Source of the DNA: Methanomicrobiaceae archaeon | GTDB taxonomy: Archaea > Halobacteriota > Methanomicrobia > Methanomicrobiales > Methanomicrobiaceae | DNA length: 64,000 nt | Reading direction: 5' to 3' | NCBI GenBank assembly: GCA_016928355.1 | Contig: JAFGKW010000056.1 | Location: forward strand, 18,792-82,791 | In this document: positions 1 through 8,593 of the stretch, piece after piece | Layout: each line of letters starts with the position of its first letter | Numbering within the stretch: the stretch's first letter is position 1 | Notes under the pieces: generated by a model | What the model was told of the DNA's origin: nothing | The model's input: the letters and a program-made list of their open reading frames with translations, nothing else | Database searches by the model: none | Program-made: the position numbers and the translations under genes

Positions 1-162
1 ATCGATAACACCAAGATGGAGATCCATCAGACCCTGGGGGTATGGAAAACCATCATCATCATAGGTATCGGCCCATATGATCTTCCTGACGCTCATCTTG
101 CGGATATCCTTAGGTGAGAGCAATCCGAACTCTATTTTCCCTATTCTCTTTGGACTTGCCAT
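1..162 (-). CDS. rpoA1: RNA polymerase subunit A' (N-terminal part, runs off the window)
   Basis: The first 54 codons of the largest-subunit N-terminal half are present, starting at an ATG at 160-162 and open to the window edge. The reading begins MASPKRIGKIEFGLLSPKDI, the opening typical of archaeal RpoA'. RpoA' carries the clamp and the catalytic Mg-binding DFDGD loop, which lie outside the window. It follows rpoB1 by 12 bp on the same strand, the usual euryarchaeal order rpoH-rpoB2-rpoB1-rpoA1, so it is almost surely cotranscribed. Confidence 0.93.
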   Translation of the reverse strand, partial: MASPKRIGKIEFGLLSPKDIRKMSVRKIIWADTYDDDGFPYPQGLMDLHLGVID

Positions 163-174
163 ATTTTTTACCCC

Positions 175-2004
175 CTATACCTGGTCCTCCAGGTGAAGCC
201 TGGGCGCAATACCCATACTCTTCATCTCGTCGAGGAGCAGTTTGAATGCATAACTCATCTCGACCGAGTAGATATCGGTTTCGTTGCCGCATGCAAGGCA
301 GCGTGTGACATTGCGGTTGTGATCGAGGAAAGCGATCATTCCGCACTTGGCGCAGACATACTGGTTGACTTTATCAGATTCATCTAAAAGACGTTCCTTT
401 AAAGCCATTGCAGCACCATGGCCGATTAACACATCACGCTCCATCTCTCCAAATCTCAGACCTCCTTCACGGGCACGACCCTCTGTCGGCTGGCGTGTAA
501 GTACCTGAACAGGTCCGCGTGAACGTGCGTGCATCTTTGAAGATACCATGTGGTAGAGCTTCTGGTAATAGATAACTCCTACGTAGATATCCGCCTTGAA
601 CTGCCTTCCTGTGATACCATCATACATTACCTCACGGCCGTTATGGGCAAATCCAAGTGCCTGAAGAGAATCCCTGAGGTTCTCCTCTTCCTCGCCGGAG
701 AAAGCTGTTGCCTCGATCCTTCTTCCCTCAAGGGAGGCAACCTTTCCTCCAATCATTTCGAGCATGTGCCCGACTGTCATACGTGAAGGGATTGCATGAG
801 GGTTGATAACAAGATCAGGTGCGATTCCCGATTCTGTAAAGGGCATGTTCTCCTGCGGGATGATGAGGCCGACAACACCTTTCTGACCGTGTCTTGATGC
901 AAACTTGTCACCAACTTCAGGTACACGAAGATCACGTGTCCTGACCTTTACAAGACGTGAAGAGTTCTCACCTTCGGTTATTATTACAGTATCGACGATT
1001 CCGCGTTCGTTGCTCCTCATTGTAACGGATGTATCGCGGCGCTTTTCGACTGCAATCAGCTCTCCGCTCGGTTCCTCAAGGAAACGCGGGGGGGAAGTCT
1101 TTCCAATGAGGACATCTTTTTCATGGACAACTGTCTCGGGGTTGATTACACCGTCAGAATCAAGACTCTGGTATGATTCGGTACCATGTGCACCTGAGAC
1201 TTCCTCATCGGGCACCTCTATCTTGTCGATCTGTCCGCCGGGGTAGCGTCTCTCTTCCCCGTCATATGTCCTGAAGAAGTGCGACCTGCCGACTCCACGC
1301 TCAATTGAGGCCTTATTGAAGATCAATGCATCCTCAATATTGAAACCTTCATATGAGAGAACAGCAACGACAAGGTTCTGTCCTGCGGCACGGTCATCGG
1401 ACCCGATAACCTTTGAGGTCTGGGTATGAACAATCGGTTTCTGGACATAATGTAAAAGATGACCTCTTGTATCCGGCCTCAGTTTCATATTTGAAGCCCC
1501 GAATCCAAGTGCCTGTTTAATCATACCTGCACCCATCGTAACACGGGGAGATGCATTGTGTTCCGGGAAGGGAACATGTGCAGCACCGATTCCAAGAATA
1601 AGAGATGCATCTATTTCCATATGAGTATGCTCGGGAGTGAGATCCTCTTCCCTTATTGCGATAAAAAGATCCTCTTCCTCTTCCGCGTCAATGAACTCAA
1701 TCAGTCCATCAGTTATAAGATCATTAAACTCAATTTCAGAAGAATCAAGCCTTCTTATATCCTCATTGGTAATGAGCGGTCTTCCATTCTCCACAACAAC
1801 GAGAGGCCGCCGTGCACGCCCTCTGTCGGTATGAACAATGATATCCCCGTTAAATTCCTTGTGTGATATATTGATTTCAGTGGATATTTCCCCGCGCCTG
1901 CGCATCTTACGGACATCACGGACCAGAGCAACAGGGTCCTCACAAAGTCCGATAAGAGCCCCGTCTATAAATACCCTTGATTTTTTAATGATGTTTGCGC
2001 TCAT
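175..2004 (-). CDS. rpoB1: DNA-directed RNA polymerase subunit B'
   Basis: This is the C-terminal two thirds of the archaeal second-largest RNA polymerase subunit, made as a separate 609-residue chain as in many methanogens. It holds the beta-like half of the active site, with the conserved ASRHGQKGV block near residue 370 and KMHARSRGP near 480. A zinc ribbon of two CxxC pairs (CAKC and CLAC) lies around residues 551-574, followed by the conserved C-terminal clamp helix. The ATG overlaps the rpoB2 stop in an ATGA, so translation is probably coupled to give equal amounts of the two halves. No intein or frameshift is seen. Confidence 0.97.
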   Translation of the reverse strand: MSANIIKKSRVFIDGALIGLCEDPVALVRDVRKMRRRGEISTEINISHKEFNGDIIVHTDRGRARRPLVVVENGRPLITNEDIRRLDSSEIEFNDLITDGLIEFIDAEEEEDLFIAIREEDLTPEHTHMEIDASLILGIGAAHVPFPEHNASPRVTMGAGMIKQALGFGASNMKLRPDTRGHLLHYVQKPIVHTQTSKVIGSDDRAAGQNLVVAVLSYEGFNIEDALIFNKASIERGVGRSHFFRTYDGEERRYPGGQIDKIEVPDEEVSGAHGTESYQSLDSDGVINPETVVHEKDVLIGKTSPPRFLEEPSGELIAVEKRRDTSVTMRSNERGIVDTVIITEGENSSRLVKVRTRDLRVPEVGDKFASRHGQKGVVGLIIPQENMPFTESGIAPDLVINPHAIPSRMTVGHMLEMIGGKVASLEGRRIEATAFSGEEEENLRDSLQALGFAHNGREVMYDGITGRQFKADIYVGVIYYQKLYHMVSSKMHARSRGPVQVLTRQPTEGRAREGGLRFGEMERDVLIGHGAAMALKERLLDESDKVNQYVCAKCGMIAFLDHNRNVTRCLACGNETDIYSVEMSYAFKLLLDEMKSMGIAPRLHLEDQV

Positions 2005-3569
2005 AACAACTCCTGGTTTAATTCTTCTACACCGAGATTATACAGCACTCTCATAACCACCTGTTCATCCTTTACACCCTTGGAAATTTCCACCATCTGG
2101 GCAAAGTTCTTTACAAGACCACAATTTGGACCTTCAGGAGTCTCTGAAGGACATATCCTGCCCCATTGTGTAGGATGAAGATCACGTGCCTCGAAATGCG
2201 GCTGTGAACGGGAGAGAGGAGATATTACACGTCTCAGATGTGATATTACAGCCATATGGTCCACGCGATCGAGAAGTTGTGATACACCAGTCCTTCCACC
2301 AACCCAGTTTCCTGTTGCAAGAGGATGTAGAAGGCGTTCTGTAAGGACATCTGCACGCACAGCCGTGCTTATTGAAAGATCACGATGCCTCATACTCGCA
2401 CGTTCGAGCTGATACTTTACATCTCTTGTAAGCCTGTTGAGAGAGATACGGAAGAGATCCTCCATAAGGTCTCCTGCAAGTTTCAGGCGCTTGTTGGAAT
2501 AATGATCCTTATCATCGATCTTTCTCTTTTCCAGGACAAGATCAAAGCATGCCTCTGCCATTCTTCCAAGGAAATGAGCCTTTGCAAGCCTGACTGTATG
2601 CACATGTGCGGAATAACCGGGGTCTTCCTCCTTAATTCCGGCAGGCATTAGTTCATTGAGATGTGGGAGAAGATAATTGTCAAGAACAAACTCTGCGCGC
2701 TTTTTCTGGTAATCGCGCGTCTGATTGGGTGCAAGCTTCTTTCCGACATACATAACACCCTCTTCAACAGTATCACATTCGCCTTCTTCGAGATTCTGAA
2801 GCATAAACGTCAGAATATCCTCATCTGTTGAAACTGCATTGACGATGTCATGATCACTGGTCAGTCCCAGCGCCCTCATAAGGTCTACGAATTTAAGGTG
2901 ACCGGCAACTGACGGGAAGGAGACTTCGAGAAGATTCCTCTTGTTACGCTCGACAATTACCAGTGCGCGATAACCTCGATACTGGGAGAATACCTTTGCG
3001 ACATAGATCTTTTCATTGTATCGCTCAGTCGACTCTGTCATAATCTTGTTTGATGCAAGATCCTCAAGGGTCATCAAAACGCGTTCAGAACCGTTTACAA
3101 TGAAATATCCACCTGGATCGTGGGAGTCCTCCCCCTGCTCGATTCTCTCTTCATCAGACATCCCGGCGAGATTGCAGACTTGTGAGCCAACCATTACAGG
3201 AAGTTGACCGATTGTTGTTGTAACAGGATCATGGCGTACATCACCCTGAACAAGGATCATGTCGAGCATAATCGGAGCTGCGTAAGTCAGGTTCCTAAGT
3301 CTTGCCTCACTTGGGAAAAGACTTGACTGGGAACCATCTGCCTCACGAACAACCGGTTTTTCAACCCTTATATTCCCTAATTCCACCCATACAGGATCAT
3401 TGTCCTTGCCCCTCTGGGCAATATCGGTTTCAATAACCCTCTGTTCATCAACCACTTTCTGAAGATTAAATTCAAGAAAGTGGTTATATGAATCAAGCTG
3501 ATGTCTTGCGACATGTTCTCTTGAAAAGTAAGATTTTGATAATGTCTTTCTATCTAACAAAAAGACCAC
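2001..3569 (-). CDS. rpoB2: DNA-directed RNA polymerase subunit B''
   Basis: This is the N-terminal half of the split B subunit (522 residues), corresponding to the protrusion, lobe and fork regions of bacterial beta. Recognisable blocks are [11 protein letters not shown] near residue 150 and the fork-like [21 protein letters not shown] near residue 470. The longest frame starts at GTG 3569. A TTG at 3560 has a better placed GGTGGT Shine-Dalgarno element and gives a start closer to the usual RpoB'' N-terminus, so the true start may be three codons later. It lies 12 bp after rpoH and overlaps rpoB1 by 4 bp. Confidence 0.96.
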   Translation of the reverse strand: MVFLLDRKTLSKSYFSREHVARHQLDSYNHFLEFNLQKVVDEQRVIETDIAQRGKDNDPVWVELGNIRVEKPVVREADGSQSSLFPSEARLRNLTYAAPIMLDMILVQGDVRHDPVTTTIGQLPVMVGSQVCNLAGMSDEERIEQGEDSHDPGGYFIVNGSERVLMTLEDLASNKIMTESTERYNEKIYVAKVFSQYRGYRALVIVERNKRNLLEVSFPSVAGHLKFVDLMRALGLTSDHDIVNAVSTDEDILTFMLQNLEEGECDTVEEGVMYVGKKLAPNQTRDYQKKRAEFVLDNYLLPHLNELMPAGIKEEDPGYSAHVHTVRLAKAHFLGRMAEACFDLVLEKRKIDDKDHYSNKRLKLAGDLMEDLFRISLNRLTRDVKYQLERASMRHRDLSISTAVRADVLTERLLHPLATGNWVGGRTGVSQLLDRVDHMAVISHLRRVISPLSRSQPHFEARDLHPTQWGRICPSETPEGPNCGLVKNFAQMVEISKGVKDEQVVMRVLYNLGVEELNQELL

Positions 3570-3581
3570 CCGGATAGTGAT

Positions 3582-3833
3582 TTATTTTTTAGGTCTTTTA
3601 ACGACCTGACGATACGCTTCAGCACGCCCCGCAGTCTGACTGTTGCGAACAATTCTGATTACATCATTGATCTTTGCGCCAATTTCCTTTACCGACGGAT
3701 CATCGTGGTAAACTTTTGGAAGCTGGTCGCGGGTGATCTTGTAGGAGGTCAGTAAATCATCGACTTCCTCCACACTCATAATCTGATGGTCTGGGACCAT
3801 CATATGCCCTATAACAGAAAATTTGGTGCTCAT
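3582..3833 (-). CDS. rpoH: DNA-directed RNA polymerase subunit H
   Basis: This 83-residue subunit is the archaeal counterpart of eukaryotic Rpb5 C-terminal domain and sits at the downstream DNA jaw of RNA polymerase. The sequence has the family pattern, with a [13 protein letters not shown] block near residue 10, LPKVYHDDP in the middle and a C-terminal YRQVV ending. It is the first gene of the polymerase operon here, and the length is normal. Its upstream region holds tRNA-Lys on the same strand about 90 bp away. Confidence 0.96.
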   Translation of the reverse strand: MSTKFSVIGHMMVPDHQIMSVEEVDDLLTSYKITRDQLPKVYHDDPSVKEIGAKINDVIRIVRNSQTAGRAEAYRQVVKRPKK

Positions 3834-3903
3834 CTTCTTTTGCCCCTGCCAAATCTATCAATTGTTTTCAGATGTATCACCGCTAAAAAAACATGTACTC
3901 AGC

Positions 3904-3920
3904 ACACGAGATTATCGTGT
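3904..3920. repeat. Short inverted repeat between tRNA-Lys and rpoH
   Basis: ACACGA at 3904-3909 and TCGTGT at 3915-3920 form a perfect 6-bp inverted repeat with a 5-base spacer, 4 bp past the 3' end of tRNA-Lys on the minus strand. It could be a processing or termination hairpin for the tRNA or an operator for rpoH. There is no T-run behind it, so intrinsic termination is not clearly supported. Confidence 0.35.
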
Positions 3921-3923
3921 CAA

Positions 3924-3997
3924 CGGGCCCGGAGGGATTTGAACCCCCGACCACCTGGTTAAAAGCCAGGCGCTCTGCCTAACTGAGCTACAGGCCC
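3924..3997 (-). tRNA. tRNA-Lys (anticodon TTT)
   Basis: The minus strand folds as a full cloverleaf: acceptor GGGCCTG with CGGGCCC and a G discriminator, D-arm GCTCAGTTAGGCAGAGC, anticodon stem CCTGG/CCAGG around loop CTTTTAA (TTT), and T-arm with loop TTCAAAT. No intron is present and CCA is not encoded. The long GC-rich acceptor and T stems are typical of archaea. Confidence 0.96.
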
Positions 3998-4201
3998 ATC
4001 AGTATCTCTAATCAGCATTATTACAACGCATTGAATACACTTAAACTTATCCCATACATAAAAACCAGATAAACAATATCATCCGGTTATCCCAATTATT
4101 CCGCGCAAGAAAAGAATCAGACAATAAAACCTAAAAAAGGTAAAAGATGACCGTTTTCGTAAAAAAAATACAATCTGGAAAAATATCTGACTATGCAGAC
4201 T

Positions 4202-4822
4202 TTAGGGAATAAATGACTTTTTGATCTGTTTTAGCCTTTCTTCCTGGAGATTAATGGACATTTCCATACTCTTTATTGCCTGCGCGATATTCTCGCCCAC
4301 CTTAAATTCATCATTGCTGATATTGTAAGTGGATTCAAGAATCTTTAATAGGCGGCGTGAAACATCCACACTTTTACTGAGACGTTCATATTCTTCGATG
4401 ATCTTATCTTCAATCCCTGCTTCCTTTGCCTCTTCAATCTTCTGGGAGATCTCATCTTTTCTTTTGAGGATGTACTCAATCGCTTCATATAACTGGCGAT
4501 GAGTGGTCGGCTTCATAACATAATCTTCGATATATGCCCCGTATTCCTGCGCTTCCTCGGGAGTGAGTTGTTTTGCAGTAAGCATCATCACGGGAATTTC
4601 CCTTGTATTGTTATTCGATTTTATATTTTCAAGAGTCTCCCACCCATCCATCGGCTCCATCATTATATCAAGGAGGATCAGATCAGGCTTCAGATCTTTA
4701 AGGATCTCAAGACACTCCGGTCCGCTATAGGCCGCCGTAGGCCTGTATCCCCCACGCTCCAGCATTGCGACAAAAACATCAACAATCATCGGGCTGTCAT
4801 CAACCACAAGAATATCATACAT
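4202..4822 (-). CDS. CheY-like response regulator with C-terminal helical region
   Basis: Residues 1-120 are a receiver domain with the acidic pair D8-D9, the phospho-acceptor D52 (in LLDIMMEP), T82 and K104 (YVMKP). The remaining 85 residues are charged and predicted helical (KRKDEISQKIEEAKEAGIE onward) with no DNA-binding or enzyme domain that I recognise, so output is probably by protein contact. The gene starts one base after the stop of the Roadblock gene upstream, so the two are cotranscribed and probably work together. No histidine kinase is adjacent. Confidence 0.88.
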   Translation of the reverse strand: MYDILVVDDSPMIVDVFVAMLERGGYRPTAAYSGPECLEILKDLKPDLILLDIMMEPMDGWETLENIKSNNNTREIPVMMLTAKQLTPEEAQEYGAYIEDYVMKPTTHRQLYEAIEYILKRKDEISQKIEEAKEAGIEDKIIEEYERLSKSVDVSRRLLKILESTYNISNDEFKVGENIAQAIKSMEMSINLQEERLKQIKKSFIP

Positions 4823-4823
4823 G

Positions 4824-5210
4824 TCAGAGATCCTCCCCTATTCTATCAGATATTAAGGCAAGTTTGTTTTTGAATGAAGATATATCTACGGATTGATTAA
4901 TAACTGTGGCGATTATATTTCTTTTGCCGGCCCTCTTGATTACCATTAATCCATCATTTTCCATCGTTTCAATCACAATAAAATCAGGGCGGCTCATATG
5001 AAATGTTCCACAGGCCGCTTCGGATGAGGCAAATATAGTCGCCCCAGTAATTCCAAGAAAAGGGGAAGGAAAATCAGTATTATTTGATTTCCCAATAATT
5101 TTCCCGTCAGTAGAAACTATCACACTTGCAACCACGCCGCCAAGCGATTGTATTTCATCTATATATCCTCTGATTTTAGCCTTCAAAGGGTTTTCTTCAG
5201 TCATCTCCAA
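4824..5210 (-). CDS. Roadblock/LC7-family protein
   Basis: This 128-residue protein has the Roadblock/LC7 layout: an N-terminal helix (KIRGYIDEIQSLGG), a strand pair VASVIVSTDGKIIG, a small-residue helix (ITGATIFASSEAACG), then FIVIETMENDGLMVIKRAG and a terminal helix. Roadblock proteins dimerise and regulate small GTPases or serve as signalling scaffolds. The gene is in a tight two-gene unit with the response regulator at 4202-4822, suggesting a phosphorylation-linked switch. No GTPase gene is visible nearby. The family assignment rests on pattern recognition. Confidence 0.75.
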   Translation of the reverse strand: MEMTEENPLKAKIRGYIDEIQSLGGVVASVIVSTDGKIIGKSNNTDFPSPFLGITGATIFASSEAACGTFHMSRPDFIVIETMENDGLMVIKRAGKRNIIATVINQSVDISSFKNKLALISDRIGEDL

Positions 5211-5388
5211 AATACCTCAGCAACAATATAATGATTGTTAATAATTATCTTTAATGTATTTATCAGATACTAAAATTTCATTCGGTTCGATAATAAACAG
5301 ATTCATTTCATATTTTCATTTTCCCCGATAACATCATTTTAGAGATGAAGATTAGCATTATATATGAAATTTACCTCGTTTTATGAAT

Positions 5389-5399
5389 CTATATATATT
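5389..5399 (+). promoter_or_regulatory. TATA box ahead of the 5426 gene
   Basis: CTATATATATT centred about 31 bp before the ATG at 5426. This spacing puts transcription start within a few bases of the start codon, matching the absence of a Shine-Dalgarno sequence there and suggesting a leaderless mRNA. Confidence 0.5.
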
Positions 5400-5425
5400 C
5401 AAAACATAAATTCTAGAATATACTT

Positions 5426-5917
5426 ATGAAACTTCCAGAAGGCAGGGAAAGAGCGACTATTTACAATACTAAATATTCATTTATCCTTCACAATATCAAA
5501 AAATTTGGTTTTACCGGAAGGTGTTGTGCAACAGTTTCAGAAATAAAATTTATTACGGTCTATCAGGATGGCATTTGCACGATGGCAGATTATCCCCCGT
5601 ATAAAGCAAAAAATGCATATGAAAAAACACTTGATCTCATCAATAAAAAAGGAGATTTCATGCTTTATGAATACCTGCCGGAAGAAATCATTCTTGCTGA
5701 GAACAACAATCCAGAATATCACATCAGTTTTGACTCTGAAGTGACTGACATTAAAAAGAGGGCAAATCCCTTTGAAAAGGTCCTGACAGATCTGAAAAGT
5801 GATGATATCATAAATATGAAAGCCGAGATACACAATGAAATCGAAGACTTCCTAATAAAAACCGATATGAATCATCTTATCAAGGAAAATAAGATAAAAG
5901 ACGTTTTAGTTGAATAA
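5426..5917 (+). CDS. Uncharacterised protein, 163 aa, possible sensor/adaptor fold
   Basis: I do not recognise the family with certainty. The N-terminal half has a pattern GFTGRC...VSEIKFITVYQDGICTMADY followed by a helix KNAYEKTLDLI, resembling small archaeal signalling modules in which a short beta-sheet is followed by a description-like GxC turn. The C-terminal half is charged and helical. No membrane segment or signal peptide is seen. It diverges from the Roadblock/response-regulator pair and lies 88 bp ahead of minD on the same strand, so a role in that cluster is possible. Start chosen as the first ATG, behind a TATA box at leaderless distance. Confidence 0.65.
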   Translation: MKLPEGRERATIYNTKYSFILHNIKKFGFTGRCCATVSEIKFITVYQDGICTMADYPPYKAKNAYEKTLDLINKKGDFMLYEYLPEEIILAENNNPEYHISFDSEVTDIKKRANPFEKVLTDLKSDDIINMKAEIHNEIEDFLIKTDMNHLIKENKIKDVLVE

Positions 5918-5950
5918 TTTTTTATATTAAACGAACGCTCAATCAAATAA

Positions 5951-5960
5951 AATATATAAA
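5951..5960 (+). promoter_or_regulatory. TATA box ahead of minD-like gene
   Basis: AATATATAAA lies about 50 bp before the ATG at 6006, leaving a leader of roughly 20-25 nt. Assigned from consensus and spacing only. Confidence 0.45.
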
Positions 5961-6005
5961 GTAAAAAAAATATCAAAAATAGAAGAAAATTTATTCTGCA
6001 GTATT

Positions 6006-6797
6006 ATGGTTACTACTTACACGATAGCATCGGGAAAGGGCGGTACGGGGAAGACCACATTATCCGTAAATCTCGGGACCGCCCTTGCAGCACTTGGTAA
6101 AGAGACATTCATCATGGATGCAGACATGGGTATGGCCAATATGGGAATCATCCTGGGCCTTGAAAATGTACCTGTTACACTCCATGAGGTTCTCGCAGGA
6201 AAGGCAAAGGTCTCAGAAGCCATATATGAAGGTCCTGAAGGTGTAAAGGTCGTACCGAGCGGTATATCATTACAGGGGTTTCAGAATGCCGAACCTGAAA
6301 GACTGCGGGATGTGATGAAAGAGATTATCAATCACTGCGAGATTCTGATTATGGACGCACCTGCAGGAATAAGCCGGGACGGTGTAGTCCCCCTTGCAAT
6401 TGCCGACGAGGTGATACTGGTGATTAATCCTGAACTCTCATCGATGATAGATGCACTGAAAACAAAGATACTGACCGAACTTATTGGAGGAAAAGTAAAA
6501 GGATTCATATTAAACCGTGCTACTTTCGAAAATACGGATGTAAGCGTAAAAAAGATCCAGGAGGTTCTTGATCTCGAAATTCTGGGACTGATACCTGAGG
6601 ATCCGAATGTCAGAAGATCTGCTGCGTATCGTCAGCCGATCATAATCAGGTATCCGGATTCTCCTGCATCAGTTGAGATTAAGAAAATAGCGGCTCAAAT
6701 TGCGGGTGTTGAATTTGAGAAAGGAAAAGAGGTTCGAAAAAATGATGATAAGTTTTTGGACAAACTAGCCCGTTCATTAACAAAAGGAGGGGATTGA
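6006..6797 (+). CDS. minD: MinD/ParA-family ATPase
   Basis: This 263-residue P-loop ATPase has the deviant Walker A of the MinD/ParA class (SGKGGTGKTT, residues 9-18, with signature Lys11 as well as Lys16), switch I DADMGMANMG around residue 38 and Walker B ILIMDAPAG around 115. The C-terminus is charged (FLDKLARSLTKGGD) and could be a weak amphipathic membrane anchor. Archaea usually carry several MinD paralogues that position cell-surface or chromosomal machinery rather than a MinCDE oscillator, and no minC or minE is present. The downstream gene, 3 bp away, encodes a membrane coiled-coil protein that is a natural candidate partner. Confidence 0.9.
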   Translation: MVTTYTIASGKGGTGKTTLSVNLGTALAALGKETFIMDADMGMANMGIILGLENVPVTLHEVLAGKAKVSEAIYEGPEGVKVVPSGISLQGFQNAEPERLRDVMKEIINHCEILIMDAPAGISRDGVVPLAIADEVILVINPELSSMIDALKTKILTELIGGKVKGFILNRATFENTDVSVKKIQEVLDLEILGLIPEDPNVRRSAAYRQPIIIRYPDSPASVEIKKIAAQIAGVEFEKGKEVRKNDDKFLDKLARSLTKGGD

Positions 6798-6800
6798 TCA

Positions 6801-7004
6801 ATGGAGTTAAATTTTGATTCACTTTTAATTGTTCTTTTTGGAATTGTAATTGTATTCCTGCTTTTTCTGCTTTATTTAATGCAAAGGAGAATTTCTCAGT
6901 TGCTAAATGAAGTGGATGATCTGAATAATACAATGAATGTAACCTGTGTGGAGATTGAAGAACTCACTAAAAATGTGAATGATTTCAAGAAAAATAAATT
7001 TTAA
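6801..7004 (+). CDS. Small membrane-anchored coiled-coil protein
   Basis: This 67-residue protein has one N-terminal transmembrane segment (about residues 7-27, LLIVLFGIVIVFLLFLLYLM) followed by a heptad-patterned helix (RRISQLLNEVDDLNNTM... to IEELTKNVNDF). It starts 3 bp after minD and is almost certainly cotranscribed with it. I do not recognise a named family. The layout, a single membrane anchor with a cytoplasmic coiled coil, would suit a membrane receptor or activator for the MinD-type ATPase; that is inference. Confidence 0.72.
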   Translation: MELNFDSLLIVLFGIVIVFLLFLLYLMQRRISQLLNEVDDLNNTMNVTCVEIEELTKNVNDFKKNKF

Positions 7005-7076
7005 TTCTTTTATCGCTTCAGTTAAAAAAGATAAGTTAAATAAAGGATTTCATCCAATATGTAATGTCAAACATTA

Positions 7077-7151
7077 GGGGCCATAGGGTAGCCTGGACCA
7101 TCCTAGGAGACTGGGGGTCTTCTGACCTGCGTTCGAATCGCAGTGGCCCCA
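7077..7151 (+). tRNA. tRNA-Pro (anticodon GGG)
   Basis: Complete cloverleaf: acceptor GGGGCCA/TGGCCCC with A discriminator, anticodon stem GGAGA/TCTTC (one G-T pair) around loop CTGGGGG (anticodon GGG), and T-arm CTGCG/CGCAG with loop TTCGAAT. The TAGGGTAGCCTGG D-arm is characteristic of archaeal proline tRNAs. CCA is not encoded and no intron is present. A T-run (ATTCTTTTTT) follows immediately. Confidence 0.96.
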
Positions 7152-7217
7152 TTCTTTTTTAAGTAAATTCAATTGTAAAACAGTAAATACAACGTATCAA
7201 AAATTAAAGGAATAAAA

Positions 7218-8084
7218 ATGCTGATTACAAAAAGATGCTCCGAATGCCTGATGAGCAGGATAGAATATGAATGCAGACTTGTAACTGATGATGAAAAAAC
7301 CATTGAAAGAGCAGTTAAAGAGTGCAGACAAATGCTTGAAGATACAAAAGATCTTTCAAGGCCTGCACCCGAGATCTCAAGTGGTCTCCACAGGCATGCC
7401 TGTGAAGTAATAGGAAATTCCAACCCTTATGAAGAAATCAGGATATTAAATAATAAAGACGCTCTTGAACTTGAAGTGAAGGTTAAAGATCAATTAAAAT
7501 GTCTTCATGATTATTGTCTTGCAGCTTCTATCGGGAACACACTCGATTACGGATCCCTTGAACATGAGGTTACTGAGGACCTGCAAAACTTTTTCCGAAG
7601 TGAATTTTCTAAAGGCTTCACTGTAGAAGATATCGGCGATTTCGAGCATCTTTGCAATAATGTTGTATATTTGTGTGATAATTCCGGAGAAATTGTCTTT
7701 GACAGGCTTCTGATTAATTTCCTAAAGGAGAGAGGGGCAAGAGTCGTGGTAGTCGTAAAGAAAAAACCAATAATAAACGATGCAACCATGGAGGATGCCG
7801 TAGAACTCGGGCTGGAGAGTATAGCAGACAGGTTACTGACTAACACTGAAAACCAGGCTGAACTTGGACTTAACATATCAATAATGCCTGATGAACTCAG
7901 GGAAGAGATTGACATGGCGGATCTGATAATATCAAAGGGAATGGCAAATTATGAATCATTGAGTGAGTATAAAAGGTCACATAAACTCCCACCTGTCGCT
8001 TTTCTGATGATGGTCAAATGTGAACCCATTGCTGAGGATATTGGAATTCCTAAAGGTTCAAGGATTGCTTACCTTATGAAATAA
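7218..8084 (+). CDS. DUF89-family damage-control phosphatase
   Basis: This 288-residue protein matches the archaeal DUF89 (ARMT1-like) group, metal-dependent phosphatases thought to remove damaged or surplus phosphometabolites. The N-terminal CSEC motif (Cys7, Cys10) is typical of the archaeal subfamily. The metal-site block CDNSGEIVFDRLL (Asp154, Asn155, Glu158, Asp162) and the later KGMANYESL are present, as is KKKPIINDATMEDA. It is a single gene with its own leader after tRNA-Pro. The substrate cannot be told from sequence. Confidence 0.88.
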   Translation: MLITKRCSECLMSRIEYECRLVTDDEKTIERAVKECRQMLEDTKDLSRPAPEISSGLHRHACEVIGNSNPYEEIRILNNKDALELEVKVKDQLKCLHDYCLAASIGNTLDYGSLEHEVTEDLQNFFRSEFSKGFTVEDIGDFEHLCNNVVYLCDNSGEIVFDRLLINFLKERGARVVVVVKKKPIINDATMEDAVELGLESIADRLLTNTENQAELGLNISIMPDELREEIDMADLIISKGMANYESLSEYKRSHKLPPVAFLMMVKCEPIAEDIGIPKGSRIAYLMK

Positions 8085-8103
8085 AAACCAGATGAAACGA
8101 TAG

Positions 8104-8112
8104 TTAATATAT
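8104..8112 (+). promoter_or_regulatory. TATA box ahead of the nfeD-like gene
   Basis: TTAATATAT lies about 27 bp before the ATG at 8135. This spacing supports 8135 rather than 8120 as a leaderless start. Confidence 0.4.
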
Positions 8113-8134
8113 CGGTATAATGCATTATTCTTTA

Positions 8135-8593
8135 ATGATGGTGGATATTGGTATCATAGGATGGACCATTATATCGATTGGCCTGATATTGTTATTAATT
8201 GAGGCATATAATCCAGGTTTTTTCCTTGCAGTCCCGGGAACTACATTGATAATACTCGGCATCATAGCCCTTGTTTTTCCGGCAATATTCGAATCGCAGA
8301 TGATTATTATTATCGGAATAATCATGGTTGTTATCTCAACAGGCATATCCATATGGATATATAGTCGTCTTACGCCGGAAGGAAGCATTCCACTGACAAT
8401 GAGTAAGGATTCGCTTGAGGGTAAAACAGGTCTCGTAAGGGAGACGGTGAACCCGGATTCAATCTCAGGAAAAGTCTTAATCGACAATGTAGAATGGAGT
8501 GCAAAAAGCGAGGATCGAATTATTCAAAAAGGAAAGAAAATCCGTGTTACATCCTCCGAAGGAGTACACGTGACTGTAACAGAGGAAGATTAA
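8135..8593 (+). CDS. NfeD-family membrane protein
   Basis: The protein (about 152 residues) has three hydrophobic segments (starting WTIISIGLILLLIEA, GTTLIILGIIALVFP and MIIIIGIIMVVIS) followed by a soluble OB-fold-like NfeD domain (EGKTGLVRETVNP...SGKVLIDNVEWSAKSED). NfeD proteins pair with SPFH/stomatin proteins in membranes, and here the SPFH gene begins immediately at the next base. An upstream in-frame ATG at 8120 adds five residues; the internal ATG is preferred because of the TATA spacing and because neither start has a Shine-Dalgarno element. The ClpP-like protease domain of long NfeD proteins is absent. Confidence 0.9.
   Translation: MMVDIGIIGWTIISIGLILLLIEAYNPGFFLAVPGTTLIILGIIALVFPAIFESQMIIIIGIIMVVISTGISIWIYSRLTPEGSIPLTMSKDSLEGKTGLVRETVNPDSISGKVLIDNVEWSAKSEDRIIQKGKKIRVTSSEGVHVTVTEED

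Noticed and set aside
1558..1866. Plus-strand frames inside rpoB1 and rpoB2
   Set aside because: They are antisense shadows of strongly conserved polymerase genes.
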